Assembly: GCF_000949455.1 (NCBI RefSeq)
Contig: NZ_JXXK01000009.1
Coordinates: 47,391 to 111,390, forward strand
Direction of reading: 5' to 3'
Source of the DNA: Ruthenibacterium lactatiformans
Lineage (GTDB): Bacteria > Bacillota > Clostridia > Oscillospirales > Ruminococcaceae
Length of the DNA stretch: 64,000 bases
Notes under the pieces: generated by a model
What the model saw: the letters and a program-made list of their open reading frames with translations, nothing else
Told to the model about the DNA's origin: nothing
Database searches by the model: none
Part shown: positions 16,845 through 24,512 of the stretch, in pieces
How the letters are laid out: every line of letters begins with the position of its first letter
How positions within the stretch are numbered: the first letter of the stretch is position 1
Position numbers and translations under genes: made by a program

Positions 16845-18380
16845 ATGAACAAGAAACTGAAACTCAAGATCCACGAATCGCTGAGCGCGGTCATCCCGAT
16901 CACCCTGATCGTACTGGCGCTGGGCATGACGGTGGTGCCCATGGAGCTTTCCACGCTGATGCTGTTCCTGGCCGGGGCTGCGCTGCTCATTCTGGGCATG
17001 GGCTTTTTCACGCTGGGTGCGGACATGGCCATGATGCCCATCGGCGAGCAGGTGGGCACACAGCTCACGCGCTCAAAAAGGCTGTGGCTCATCGTTGCAG
17101 CCTGCTTTGTTATCGGCATGATCATCACCGTGGCCGAGCCGGACCTGCAGGTACTGGCCCGCCAGACGCCCGCGGTGCCGGACCGCGTGCTCATCTTCAC
17201 GGTGGCCGCCGGCGTGGGGTTCTTCCTGGTGGTGTCGTTCCTGCGCATCCTGTTCGGATGGAACCTTTCGTGGCTGCTCATCGGCTTCTACATTGTGGTA
17301 TTCGCTCTGGCGGCGTTCGTGCCCGACGCGTTCCTGGCCGTGGCATTCGATTCCGGCGGCGTGACGACGGGCCCCATTACAGTGCCGTTCATCATGGCGC
17401 TGGGTCTGGGCCTGACAGCCGTGCGCGGCGACAAAAACGCCGAGAGCGACAGCTTCGGCCTTGTGGCGCTGTGCAGCATCGGGCCCATCCTTTCCGTGCT
17501 CATCCTGGGTATGATCTACAACCCCGAAGGGGCCGGCTATACGCCGCTGTCCATTCCGGACATTGCCAGCACGCGGGAGCTTTGGCTGGAATTCGGCCAC
17601 GCCCTGCCGGATTACGCGAAAGAGGTCCTGCTGGCGCTGGCGCCCATCCTCGCGTTTTTCGTGGTGTTTCAGGTCTTCTTCCTGAAGCTGCGCCGCAAGG
17701 CTCTGGTAAAGATCCTGGTGGGCATGCTGTACACGCTGGTGGGGCTGACGCTGTTCCTGACGGGCGTGAACGTGGGCTTTATGCCCGCGGGCAACTACAT
17801 CGGAAAGCAGCTGGCCGAGCTGCCTTATAACTGGGTGCTTGTGCCGCTGGGCATGCTCATCGGCTATTATATCGTCAAGGCTGAGCCGGCTGTGCTGGTG
17901 CTGAACAAGCAGGTGGAGGAGATCACCGGCGGCGCCATCTCGCAGAAGGTGATGATGGCAGGGCTTTCCATCGGCATGTCGGTATCTTTGGGGCTTTCGA
18001 TGGTACGCGTGCTGACGGGCGTTTCTCTGCTGTGGTTCCTGGTGCCGGGCTATGCGCTTGCGCTCGGCCTCAGTTTTCTTGTGCCTAAGATCTTTACAGC
18101 CATTGCCTTCGATTCCGGCGGCGTGGCCTCCGGCCCCATGACGGCCACGTTTCTGCTGCCCTTTGCCATGGGCGCGTGCGAGGCCGTGGGGGGCAATATT
18201 CTGACAGACGCCTTCGGCATCGTGGCCATGGTCGCCATGACGCCGCTCATCACCATCCAGATCATCGGCCTTGTGTACCAGTTCAAAACGCGCCGTGCGC
18301 CGGCAGCGGCCGAAGTGCACGCGGTGCAGGACGAGGAGATCATCGAATTCGGCGTATCGGCCGGGGAGGACGCAACATGA
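16845..18380 (+). CDS. DUF1538 family integral membrane protein (putative transporter)
   Basis: A 511-residue protein with about 12-14 membrane segments in two related halves. Each half contains the signature AFDSGGV followed by a GP: AFDSGGVTTGPITVPF near residue 167 and AFDSGGVASGPMTATF near 421. Both are followed by DSFGLVAL/DAFGIVAM. This inverted or tandem duplication suggests a transporter or channel fold; the substrate is unknown. ATG at 16845 follows AAAGGTGG; the ORF start six codons upstream lacks a ribosome site. It overlaps the PII-like gene by four bases (ATGA), so the two should be coupled and probably interact. Confidence 0.9.
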   Translation: MNKKLKLKIHESLSAVIPITLIVLALGMTVVPMELSTLMLFLAGAALLILGMGFFTLGADMAMMPIGEQVGTQLTRSKRLWLIVAACFVIGMIITVAEPDLQVLARQTPAVPDRVLIFTVAAGVGFFLVVSFLRILFGWNLSWLLIGFYIVVFALAAFVPDAFLAVAFDSGGVTTGPITVPFIMALGLGLTAVRGDKNAESDSFGLVALCSIGPILSVLILGMIYNPEGAGYTPLSIPDIASTRELWLEFGHALPDYAKEVLLALAPILAFFVVFQVFFLKLRRKALVKILVGMLYTLVGLTLFLTGVNVGFMPAGNYIGKQLAELPYNWVLVPLGMLIGYYIVKAEPAVLVLNKQVEEITGGAISQKVMMAGLSIGMSVSLGLSMVRVLTGVSLLWFLVPGYALALGLSFLVPKIFTAIAFDSGGVASGPMTATFLLPFAMGACEAVGGNILTDAFGIVAMVAMTPLITIQIIGLVYQFKTRRAPAAAEVHAVQDEEIIEFGVSAGEDAT

Positions 18381-19093
18381 CAGATTTCATTTCACCCGTG
18401 CGCTGCATGGTGACCATCGTGGACCGCGGCAAGGGCGACCGCGTAGTGGACCTTTGCCGGGCACGGCACGTGGCCGTGCAGCTGGTGATGCTGGGGCACG
18501 GCACCGCCAGCGCCGAGGTGATGGATTACCTTGGGCTGGACGAGCCGGAGAAGGACATTGTGCTCAGCCTTGTGCCGGGTGCTCTGGTGGCGCCGCTGCT
18601 GGCGGACCTGACGCTGGCGCTTGGCTTTTCCCGGCCGGGTAAGGGGATTGCATTCACCGTACCGCTTTCCGGCATCAGCGCGGCGGCAAACCGCCAAACA
18701 GACGGCGGCCGGGTGCGCGCCGAGATCAACGTGGAAAGGGAGGTTCCCCCGATGACGGAAAACAACCAGTTCGAGCTTATCATCTCCGTGGTGGAGCACG
18801 GCATGGCGGACGACGTGATGGCCGCGGCCAAGACGGCGGGCGCACGCGGCGGCACTGTGGCGCGTGCGCGCGGCCTGAGCAGCGAGGAAGCCGAAAAATT
18901 CCTGCACATCACCATCCAGCCGGAAAAAGACGTAGTGCTTATCCTGACGGCCGCTGCCCAAAAGCAGTCCATCATGAAGGCCATCTGCAACGAGGCGTTC
19001 GCCCGTACGGGCGAACGCGGCATCGCGTTCAGCGTGCCTGTCAGCGATGTGACAGGCCTGGACCTGGCCAGGCTGGCCGGGCAGGCCGAATAA
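18377..19093 (+). CDS. tandem-fused double PII-like signalling protein
   Basis: This 238-residue cytosolic protein has two GlnB/PII-like domains, roughly residues 1-107 and 133-236. Each repeats the same order: VTIVDRGKGDRVVDLCR/ISVVEHGMADDVMAAAK, then a T-loop-like segment with GTAS or GGTVARARG, EKDIVLSLVP/EKDVVLILT, and KGIAFTVPLSGIS/RGIAFSVPVSDVT. The T-loop lacks the classic uridylylated Tyr. By analogy with GlnK-AmtB, it probably gates the membrane protein encoded just upstream in response to a nucleotide or metabolite. That role is inferred from context. The start overlaps the DUF1538 stop codon. Confidence 0.85.
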   Translation: MTDFISPVRCMVTIVDRGKGDRVVDLCRARHVAVQLVMLGHGTASAEVMDYLGLDEPEKDIVLSLVPGALVAPLLADLTLALGFSRPGKGIAFTVPLSGISAAANRQTDGGRVRAEINVEREVPPMTENNQFELIISVVEHGMADDVMAAAKTAGARGGTVARARGLSSEEAEKFLHITIQPEKDVVLILTAAAQKQSIMKAICNEAFARTGERGIAFSVPVSDVTGLDLARLAGQAE

Positions 19094-19156
19094 AGGCGCG
19101 CCGCATTCCCGCGGAGCGGCGGGTGTTTTCCTTCGCTCCGGACAAATAGCCAAGAG

Positions 19157-19193
19157 CCGTCCCGGCAGTGTGTGCCGGGACGGTTGTTTTTTT
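19157..19193 (+). terminator. terminator after the PII-like gene
   Basis: CCGTCCCGGCA and TGCCGGGACGG form a perfect 11-bp stem followed by a T-rich run. Confidence 0.88.
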
Positions 19194-19249
19194 GCCACTT
19201 GGCCCGCAGCCACTCCCCGGCTGAAGGGCAAGCCCGGGCCGGGCGCTGT

Positions 19250-20107
19250 TCACGCAGTGTGTGCAAACGCCTTGCTCCGCTTCAGCCGCACCAGCGCCAG
19301 CGCGCTGAAGCCCAGATAGACCGCAATGGAGGGAAGAGACGCTTCCACGCCGAAATCACCGCCCGTTACCAGCGGAGAAGCGGAGTCCAGCACATAATTG
19401 AGCAGCGCATATCCGTCGGGCTCCGGGCCGATGTGCAGCACGCCGCCGATCATTACCATATTCCATACGGCGTGCATGGCTGCGCCGCACCACACCGTGC
19501 CGCTCTCATAAGCCACCAGCGAGAACAGCAAGCCCACCGCAGTGCCCGCCGCAAGAAGCTGCAGTATGCCCGCAAAGCTCAGCTCCCGCCCCAGGACGTG
19601 CAGCAGGGCAAACGCCAGGGAGGGGCCGAGCACCGCAGCCGTTTTGTTCCAGCGGCGCTCAACGGCCGTCATCAGAACGCCGCGGAACACGGCCTCCTCG
19701 ACGATGCCCGTGCCCGCGCCGAAGAAAAATACCGCGCCCGCCGCCACCGCCGCGGCGTCCTCCGCAGACCCAGCCTGCCAATGTCCCGGTTGACACAGCA
19801 GCGCGCCCGCCGCCAGCGCGGGCATCAGCACCGCGCTCGCCGCCCAGACAGGGCGCAGCCGCACTGGTGCAAAACGGCATTCCTCCGGCGTCACGCGCAG
19901 GCCCTTTCCGCACAGCAGCAAAAGCCCCGCCACCCCCAGCGCCGCATACAGCACGCCGGCCAGTACATTGCCCAGCCACACCGGTGCGCCCACCATCAGC
20001 GGCAAGCTTGCCAGAAGCTGCGCGCCCAGCTGCGCCGCCGCCAGAATCACCAGCGCCAGAAGCCCCAGCGCCGCCCGCCCGTTTGAAAATTTTCCCGTTT
20101 GTTCCAT
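19250..20107 (-). CDS. CPBP (CAAX-protease-like) intramembrane metalloprotease
   Basis: The 285-residue membrane protein has about eight hydrophobic segments. The family active-site motifs are present: EEAVFRGVL (EExxxR), then the His in SLAFALLHVLGREL and HAVW in the last conserved segment. Bacterial members act in bacteriocin self-immunity, protein processing or unknown roles. ATG at 20107 is chosen because AAAGGGAG stands eight bases upstream; the ORF extends 51 codons further but that part is arginine-rich and unsupported. It is monocistronic on the minus strand. Confidence 0.85.
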   Translation of the reverse strand: MEQTGKFSNGRAALGLLALVILAAAQLGAQLLASLPLMVGAPVWLGNVLAGVLYAALGVAGLLLLCGKGLRVTPEECRFAPVRLRPVWAASAVLMPALAAGALLCQPGHWQAGSAEDAAAVAAGAVFFFGAGTGIVEEAVFRGVLMTAVERRWNKTAAVLGPSLAFALLHVLGRELSFAGILQLLAAGTAVGLLFSLVAYESGTVWCGAAMHAVWNMVMIGGVLHIGPEPDGYALLNYVLDSASPLVTGGDFGVEASLPSIAVYLGFSALALVRLKRSKAFAHTA

Positions 20108-20183
20108 CCGTTCCGCTCCCTTTCGTGTTCTGCTGACGAAACGACGGCGGCGGCGCGGTTTCTTCAGCGGGCCGCCGATGCAT

Positions 20184-20234
20184 AAAGCAGCAGCCGCGTG
20201 CCGAAATACACTTCCGGCATGCGGCTGCTGCTTT
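20184..20234 (-). terminator. terminator-like hairpin after the aldose epimerase gene
   Basis: AAAGCAGCAGCCGC and GCGGCTGCTGCTTT form a perfect 14-bp stem with an inner hairpin. The trailing T run on the minus strand is short. Confidence 0.6.
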
Positions 20235-20249
20235 GCAAACGGTATCGCC

Positions 20250-21107
20250 TTAAATTTCAATACTCATAACGGCGCTCAGTGCGTTGCCCGGGGCCAGCGT
20301 CTCGTGTTCCGGGGTGGTAAGGCTGCCGGGGAATCCGTTCCACGGCTCCATACACACGAAGCCCAGCGGGCACTGGCTCCACAGCACGGCGTTTTTAAAG
20401 TTCCCGTCAAACTTCACGGTGACGGTGTGGCCCAGCTCTTTGTCTGTAAAGCGCATGGGGCTCTGCACGCCCTTATAATAGCGGGTGGTCTGCTCGTCGT
20501 CATAGGGGAAATCCACGCCTTCAAACGGCGTGTCTCTGCCCGTGTCCGGGTCGGCCGTCAGGCCGGCTTTGATATCCCACTCCAGGTTGCGCACATCGGA
20601 AACACGGAAATAGGGATGAAAACCGAAGGAGAACGGCATGTCCGTGCTGCCGGTATTCTCATAGGTCTGCTCAAAGCGCAGCTCGCCGCCCCTGAGCACA
20701 TACCGGATGGTAACGCTGAACGCAAAAGGATAGCTTTCCCGCGTTTCGGCGTTGTCCGTGACGCGCACGGTGACGGATGCGCCGTCCGTTTCGCCCGTCT
20801 CCACCACCTGCCAGGGCATGGAGTGGACGATGCCGTGGATGATCATAGGATAGCTTTTGCCGCCGAAGGTGTTCGCGTCCTGCGGCGCGCGCCCGCACAT
20901 GGGAAACAGCACGGGCATGGCGCAGCGCGGGCGCTCCGGCTGAGAGAAGTTCGGCTCCCGCAGCCAGGAATATTCATCTCCGTTTTTGGTGAAGCTCGTC
21001 ACCATGCCGCCCTTTTCGGGCACGACGGTGGCGGTGGTGCCGGCGCCGGTATCGGCCAGGACATAGGCTGTATACGCGCCCTGAGTGGTTTTTGTCACAG
21101 TAAACAT
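20250..21107 (-). CDS. aldose 1-epimerase family protein
   Basis: A 285-residue galactose-mutarotase-fold protein. The family pattern is clear: PEKGGMVTSFTKNGDEYSWL near the start, PVLFPMCGR, IHGIVHSMPWQVVE (catalytic His region), and SFGFHPYFRVS with the second conserved His. It ends with VCMEPWNG. Such enzymes interconvert alpha and beta anomers of hexoses or hexose phosphates. It starts at ATG 21107, six bases after the AraC-type gene on the same strand is read out, so the two are probably co-transcribed. Its place beside the hexuronate genes suggests a sugar-acid or hexose role. Confidence 0.88.
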   Translation of the reverse strand: MFTVTKTTQGAYTAYVLADTGAGTTATVVPEKGGMVTSFTKNGDEYSWLREPNFSQPERPRCAMPVLFPMCGRAPQDANTFGGKSYPMIIHGIVHSMPWQVVETGETDGASVTVRVTDNAETRESYPFAFSVTIRYVLRGGELRFEQTYENTGSTDMPFSFGFHPYFRVSDVRNLEWDIKAGLTADPDTGRDTPFEGVDFPYDDEQTTRYYKGVQSPMRFTDKELGHTVTVKFDGNFKNAVLWSQCPLGFVCMEPWNGFPGSLTTPEHETLAPGNALSAVMSIEI

Positions 21108-21113
21108 TTTGCG

Positions 21114-22007
21114 TCAACCTCCAAATGTATTTTCATTTCCAGCCCGGCCCAGAAACTGTTTCGGGCTGATATGATATTCCGCTTTGAACGCCCGGTAAAA
21201 ATTGGCGTAATCCCCAAAGCCGCAATGGCCGTATACGTCCGTGGGCGCCACGCCGTTCGCCAGCATCTGTTTTGCGATGACAAGGCGCTTCTGGATGATG
21301 TACCGGTATACGCTGGTACCCACCAGGCGGTGGAATTCGTGGGAAAGATGGTATTTGCTGATAAAAAATTTTGCGGAGAGCAGGTCTAACGACAGCTCAT
21401 CCGGGTAATGCTCGTTGATATAGTGCAGCACCTCGGCCACGACAGGGCCCGCCTTGTCCTCCACCTCGTGGCGGGCCGGGGCCGCCAGCGCAAAGCGGTT
21501 CAGCCCGGCCAAAAGCTGCAGCAGGCACGCCCGCGCCACCACATCGCTGCCATAGGCCGCGGCCTGCGCACCCTCACTCTCCGCCGCGAGGCGTTCCATC
21601 AGCGTCTGGCTCTCCGCCCGCTGGGCAGGCGGCAGGCGCAGCAGATTGGTGTGGCCGGGCGCGCTTGCGTCAAAGCAGCGCGTCAAGCTCGTCTGGGGGG
21701 TGCTGAGCTGTTCCAGATACCGCTTGTCCAGCCAGAGCACCATCCGCTCATAGGGGCCGTGGTCCTTCGCGATGCGGGGCTGGTGCAGCTCCATGGGGCC
21801 GATGAGCAGGATGTCGCCGGGCAGCAGGCGGTAGATGCGGCTCTCGATGCTGTATTCCACACTGCCGTTCAGAAACAGGTAGATCTCGTAAAAATCATGA
21901 TGGTGCAGCGAGACCTCGCCCAGCTCGGAATCGCAGTAGCGGAAGATCTCGTATCCGGGGCGCAGCATGTGCTGGCGCTGCGTAAAATTCTGTGCCTTGC
22001 CCGCCAA
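21114..22007 (-). CDS. AraC family transcriptional regulator
   Basis: The 297-residue regulator has an N-terminal cupin sensor (HHHDFYEIYLFLNGSVEYSIE; PGDILLIGPMELHQP) and a C-terminal AraC DNA-binding domain with two HTH motifs (SLDLLSAKFFISKYHLSHEFHRL; PTDVYGHCGFGDYANFYRAFK). It ends with the common PKQFLGR. TTG at 22007 is preferred because AAGGAGGG lies eight bases before it; a GTG seven codons earlier would overlap that ribosome site. It is divergent from uxuA, so it likely senses a hexuronate-pathway intermediate and controls uxuA. Confidence 0.88.
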   Translation of the reverse strand: MAGKAQNFTQRQHMLRPGYEIFRYCDSELGEVSLHHHDFYEIYLFLNGSVEYSIESRIYRLLPGDILLIGPMELHQPRIAKDHGPYERMVLWLDKRYLEQLSTPQTSLTRCFDASAPGHTNLLRLPPAQRAESQTLMERLAAESEGAQAAAYGSDVVARACLLQLLAGLNRFALAAPARHEVEDKAGPVVAEVLHYINEHYPDELSLDLLSAKFFISKYHLSHEFHRLVGTSVYRYIIQKRLVIAKQMLANGVAPTDVYGHCGFGDYANFYRAFKAEYHISPKQFLGRAGNENTFGG

Positions 22008-22028
22008 CCGGCAGCCCTCCTTCCGCAC

Positions 22029-22219
22029 CGCATATGGACGGTGCCGCCGCTGTCCCCCAGCGGTCCTTTGCTTTTAGTTTAAGACAAGTTTCGCAATGCG
22101 TCAAGCAATAATAACAATTTTTATTGTAAATCCGTATGGTACACTAAAAGTATCAAAATGCCGCGTTCTGCGGCTTTGCGCACCCCAGTGTATCGAAAAC
22201 AAAACGGGAGGTTTTTTCT
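22029..22219. promoter_or_regulatory. divergent regulatory region between the AraC gene and uxuA
   Basis: This AT-rich stretch includes ACAAT-tttt-ATTGT (about 22107-22120), a perfect small dyad that could be an AraC-type operator. TACACT/TATGGT-like -10 elements are present towards uxuA, but no confident -35/-10 pair was found. GGGAGG lies just before the uxuA start. Confidence 0.4.
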
Positions 22220-23266
22220 ATGAAAATGTCATTCCGCTGGTATGGCGAATCCGACCCCATTTCTCTGGAGTACATCTCGCAGATCCCGGGCATGCACAGC
22301 ATCGTTTCCGCTGTGTACGATGTGAAGCCCGGCGAGGTGTGGCCCGAGGAGAGCCTGGCCAAGATGAAGGCCCAGTGCGAGGCCCACGGCCTTGTGTTCG
22401 ATGTTGTCGAAAGCATCCCCGTGCACGAGGACATCAAACTCGGCCGCAACAATGTGGACGAGCTGCTGGACGTGTACTGCGAAAACATCCGCCGCTGCGC
22501 CAAGTACGGCGTAAAGTGCGTCACGTATAATTTTATGCCCGTGTTCGACTGGACGCGCACGCAGCTGGACAAAAAGGCGCCGGACGGCTCCACCAGCCTG
22601 GTGATGTACTGGGACCAGATGAACGGCCTTGACCCGCTGAAGGACGACATCCATCTGCCCGGCTGGGATTCCAGCTACTCCCAGGAGGAGGTGCGCGAAC
22701 TCATCAACGCCTACGGCGCCATCGGTGAGGAAGGCCTGTGGAAAAACCTTGAGAAATTCCTCAAGAAGGTCATTCCCGTGGCCGAGGAGTGCGGCGTTGT
22801 GATGGCCATTCATCCGGACGACCCACCCTATCCCATCTTCGGCCTGCCCCGCATCATCACCTGTGAGGAAAACCTGGACCGCTTCCTGGCTCTGGTGGAC
22901 AGCCCCGCAAACAGCCTGTGCCTGTGCACCGGAAGCCTGGGCTGCGCCAAATCCAACGACGTGGCCAAGATGGTGCGCAAATACAGCGCCATGGGCCGCA
23001 TCGGTTTCATGCACATCCGCAACGTCAAGATCATGGACGACGGCAGCTTTGAGGAGCGCGCTCATCTGTCCGGCTGCGGCAGCCTGGATATCTACGAGAT
23101 CGTTAAGGCGCTGGTGGAGACGGGCTTCGACGGTTATGTCCGCCCGGATCACGGCCGCATGATCTGGGGCGAGACGGGCAAGCCCGGCTACGGCCTGTTT
23201 GACCGCGCCCTTGGGGCCACTTATATCAACGGCTTGTTTGAAGCCTGCGAGAAGGACCGCAAATAA
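22220..23266 (+). CDS. uxuA: mannonate dehydratase
   Basis: D-mannonate dehydratase converts D-mannonate to 2-keto-3-deoxygluconate in hexuronate breakdown. The 348-residue product has the family length and TIM-barrel pattern: MKMSFRWYGESDPISLEYISQIPG at the start, then KYGVKCVTYNFMPVFDWTRT and MAIHPDDPP. Later come LCLCTGSLG, GFMHIRNVK and GYVRPDHGRMIWGE, which carry the metal-binding His and Asp residues. ATG at 22220 follows GGGAGG with proper spacing. It is followed after 205 bases by an SDR that probably makes or consumes mannonate, and is divergent from an AraC regulator. Confidence 0.94.
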   Translation: MKMSFRWYGESDPISLEYISQIPGMHSIVSAVYDVKPGEVWPEESLAKMKAQCEAHGLVFDVVESIPVHEDIKLGRNNVDELLDVYCENIRRCAKYGVKCVTYNFMPVFDWTRTQLDKKAPDGSTSLVMYWDQMNGLDPLKDDIHLPGWDSSYSQEEVRELINAYGAIGEEGLWKNLEKFLKKVIPVAEECGVVMAIHPDDPPYPIFGLPRIITCEENLDRFLALVDSPANSLCLCTGSLGCAKSNDVAKMVRKYSAMGRIGFMHIRNVKIMDDGSFEERAHLSGCGSLDIYEIVKALVETGFDGYVRPDHGRMIWGETGKPGYGLFDRALGATYINGLFEACEKDRK

Positions 23267-23471
23267 GGCGGCTTCTTCGGATGTTTTCCGGCCCGGCGGG
23301 GCTTGCACTCCCGCCGAACCGGCGTACAGGCCGCGCGGCCCGCTGCGCCAGCAGGTTGTCTGGAGCCTGCGGAATGGGCCGCAGGAAACCCGCAGCTTTT
23401 GCTGATTCCGCCAAAACGCCGGGCGGCCGCATGCCGCCCGCCATTTGAATTTTGAAAGGAGCGTCATTCCC
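23267..23471 (+). other. uxuA-SDR intergenic region with hairpins
   Basis: CGGCGGG...CCCGCCG (about 23293-23318) and GGGCGG...CCGCCC (about 23423-23443) are stems without T runs. They may be processing or stability hairpins within a two-gene transcript. No gene is seen. Confidence 0.4.
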
Positions 23472-24323
23472 ATGAACAAAAATGTACTGGATACCGATCT
23501 TTCCGGCAAAGTTGCCGTTGTCACTGGCGCGGGCGGCGTGCTGTGCAGCGCGTTTGCCAAAACGCTGGCCCGCGCGGGCGCGAAGGTCGCCCTGCTGGAC
23601 CTGAACGAGGAAGCCGCGCAGAGCTTCGCGGATGAGATCACCGCCGAGGGCGGCGTTGCCAAGGCTTACAAGTGCAACGTGCTGGACAAGGCCGTCTGCT
23701 ATGAAGTGGCGGACGCCGTGGAAAAGGACTTTGGCAAATGCGATATTCTGGTGAACGGCGCGGGCGGCAATAATCCGCGAGCCACCACCGATAAGGAATA
23801 TTTTGAAGAAGGCGACATCGACGCCGACACCAAAAGCTTCTTTGACCTGGACGCTTCCGGCGTGGAGTTCGTGTTCAACCTCAACTTCCTGGGTACGCTG
23901 ATCCCGACGCAGGCGTTCGCGCGCCAGATGGTGGGCCGCGAGGGCTGCAACATCATCAACATCAGCAGCATGAACGCCTACACTCCGCTCACGAAGATCC
24001 CGGCGTACTCCGGTGCGAAGGCCGCCATTTCCAACTTCACCCAGTGGCTGGCCGTTCACTTCTCCAAAGTGGGCATCCGCTGCAACGCCATCGCTCCGGG
24101 CTTCTTCTCCACCAAGCAGAACGCCGCTCTGCTGTGGAACGCGGACGGCACGCCCACGGCGCGCACCGGCAAGATCCTTGCCGCCACCCCGATGGGCCGC
24201 TTCGGTGAAAGCGAGGAGCTGGACGGCGCGCTGCTGTTCCTTTTGAACAACAAGGCAGCCTCCTTCATCACGGGCGTCGTCATCCCCATCGACGGCGGTT
24301 TCTCCGCCTATTCCGGCGTCTGA
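23472..24323 (+). CDS. SDR oxidoreductase, probable D-mannonate (fructuronate) oxidoreductase
   Basis: The 283-residue short-chain dehydrogenase has the N-terminal cofactor motif TGAGGVLCS (about 20-28), NGAGGNN near 94, the catalytic Ser in INISSMNAY and YSGAK with the catalytic Tyr/Lys (about 180). It ends with GVVIPIDGGFSAYSGV. SDRs of this type sit beside uxuA in Firmicutes and reduce D-fructuronate to D-mannonate, replacing the unrelated UxuB. The substrate is inferred from context. ATG at 23472 follows AAAGGAG; the ORF opens nine codons earlier without support. Confidence 0.88.
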   Translation: MNKNVLDTDLSGKVAVVTGAGGVLCSAFAKTLARAGAKVALLDLNEEAAQSFADEITAEGGVAKAYKCNVLDKAVCYEVADAVEKDFGKCDILVNGAGGNNPRATTDKEYFEEGDIDADTKSFFDLDASGVEFVFNLNFLGTLIPTQAFARQMVGREGCNIINISSMNAYTPLTKIPAYSGAKAAISNFTQWLAVHFSKVGIRCNAIAPGFFSTKQNAALLWNADGTPTARTGKILAATPMGRFGESEELDGALLFLLNNKAASFITGVVIPIDGGFSAYSGV

Positions 24324-24340
24324 GTCCGGCTGGTTATTTT

Positions 24341-24384
24341 TGCAGCGCCAGTGCAGTTTATTTCTGCGCTGGTGCTGCTTTTTA
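24341..24384 (+). terminator. terminator of the uxuA-SDR unit
   Basis: GCAGC-CCAG-GCAG and CTGC-CTGG-GCTGC form a stem interrupted by single mismatches and followed by a T-rich run. Confidence 0.75.
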
Positions 24385-24422
24385 CTTTTTCTATATAAAA
24401 AAGCTGCCAATTGCTTGTCTTT

Positions 24423-24451
24423 TTGACTGAAATATTATACAGTTATAGTAT
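24423..24451 (+). promoter_or_regulatory. promoter of the GGDEF-EAL gene
   Basis: A -35 TTGACT (24423-24428) and -10 TAGTAT (24446-24451) are separated by 17 bases, 61 bases before the ATG. Confidence 0.7.
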
Positions 24452-24512
24452 ATTCGGCGCTGCGCCGCTGCTGTATATTTCAGGCCGTGCGGCCAAAGGA
24501 GGGTTCACGATT

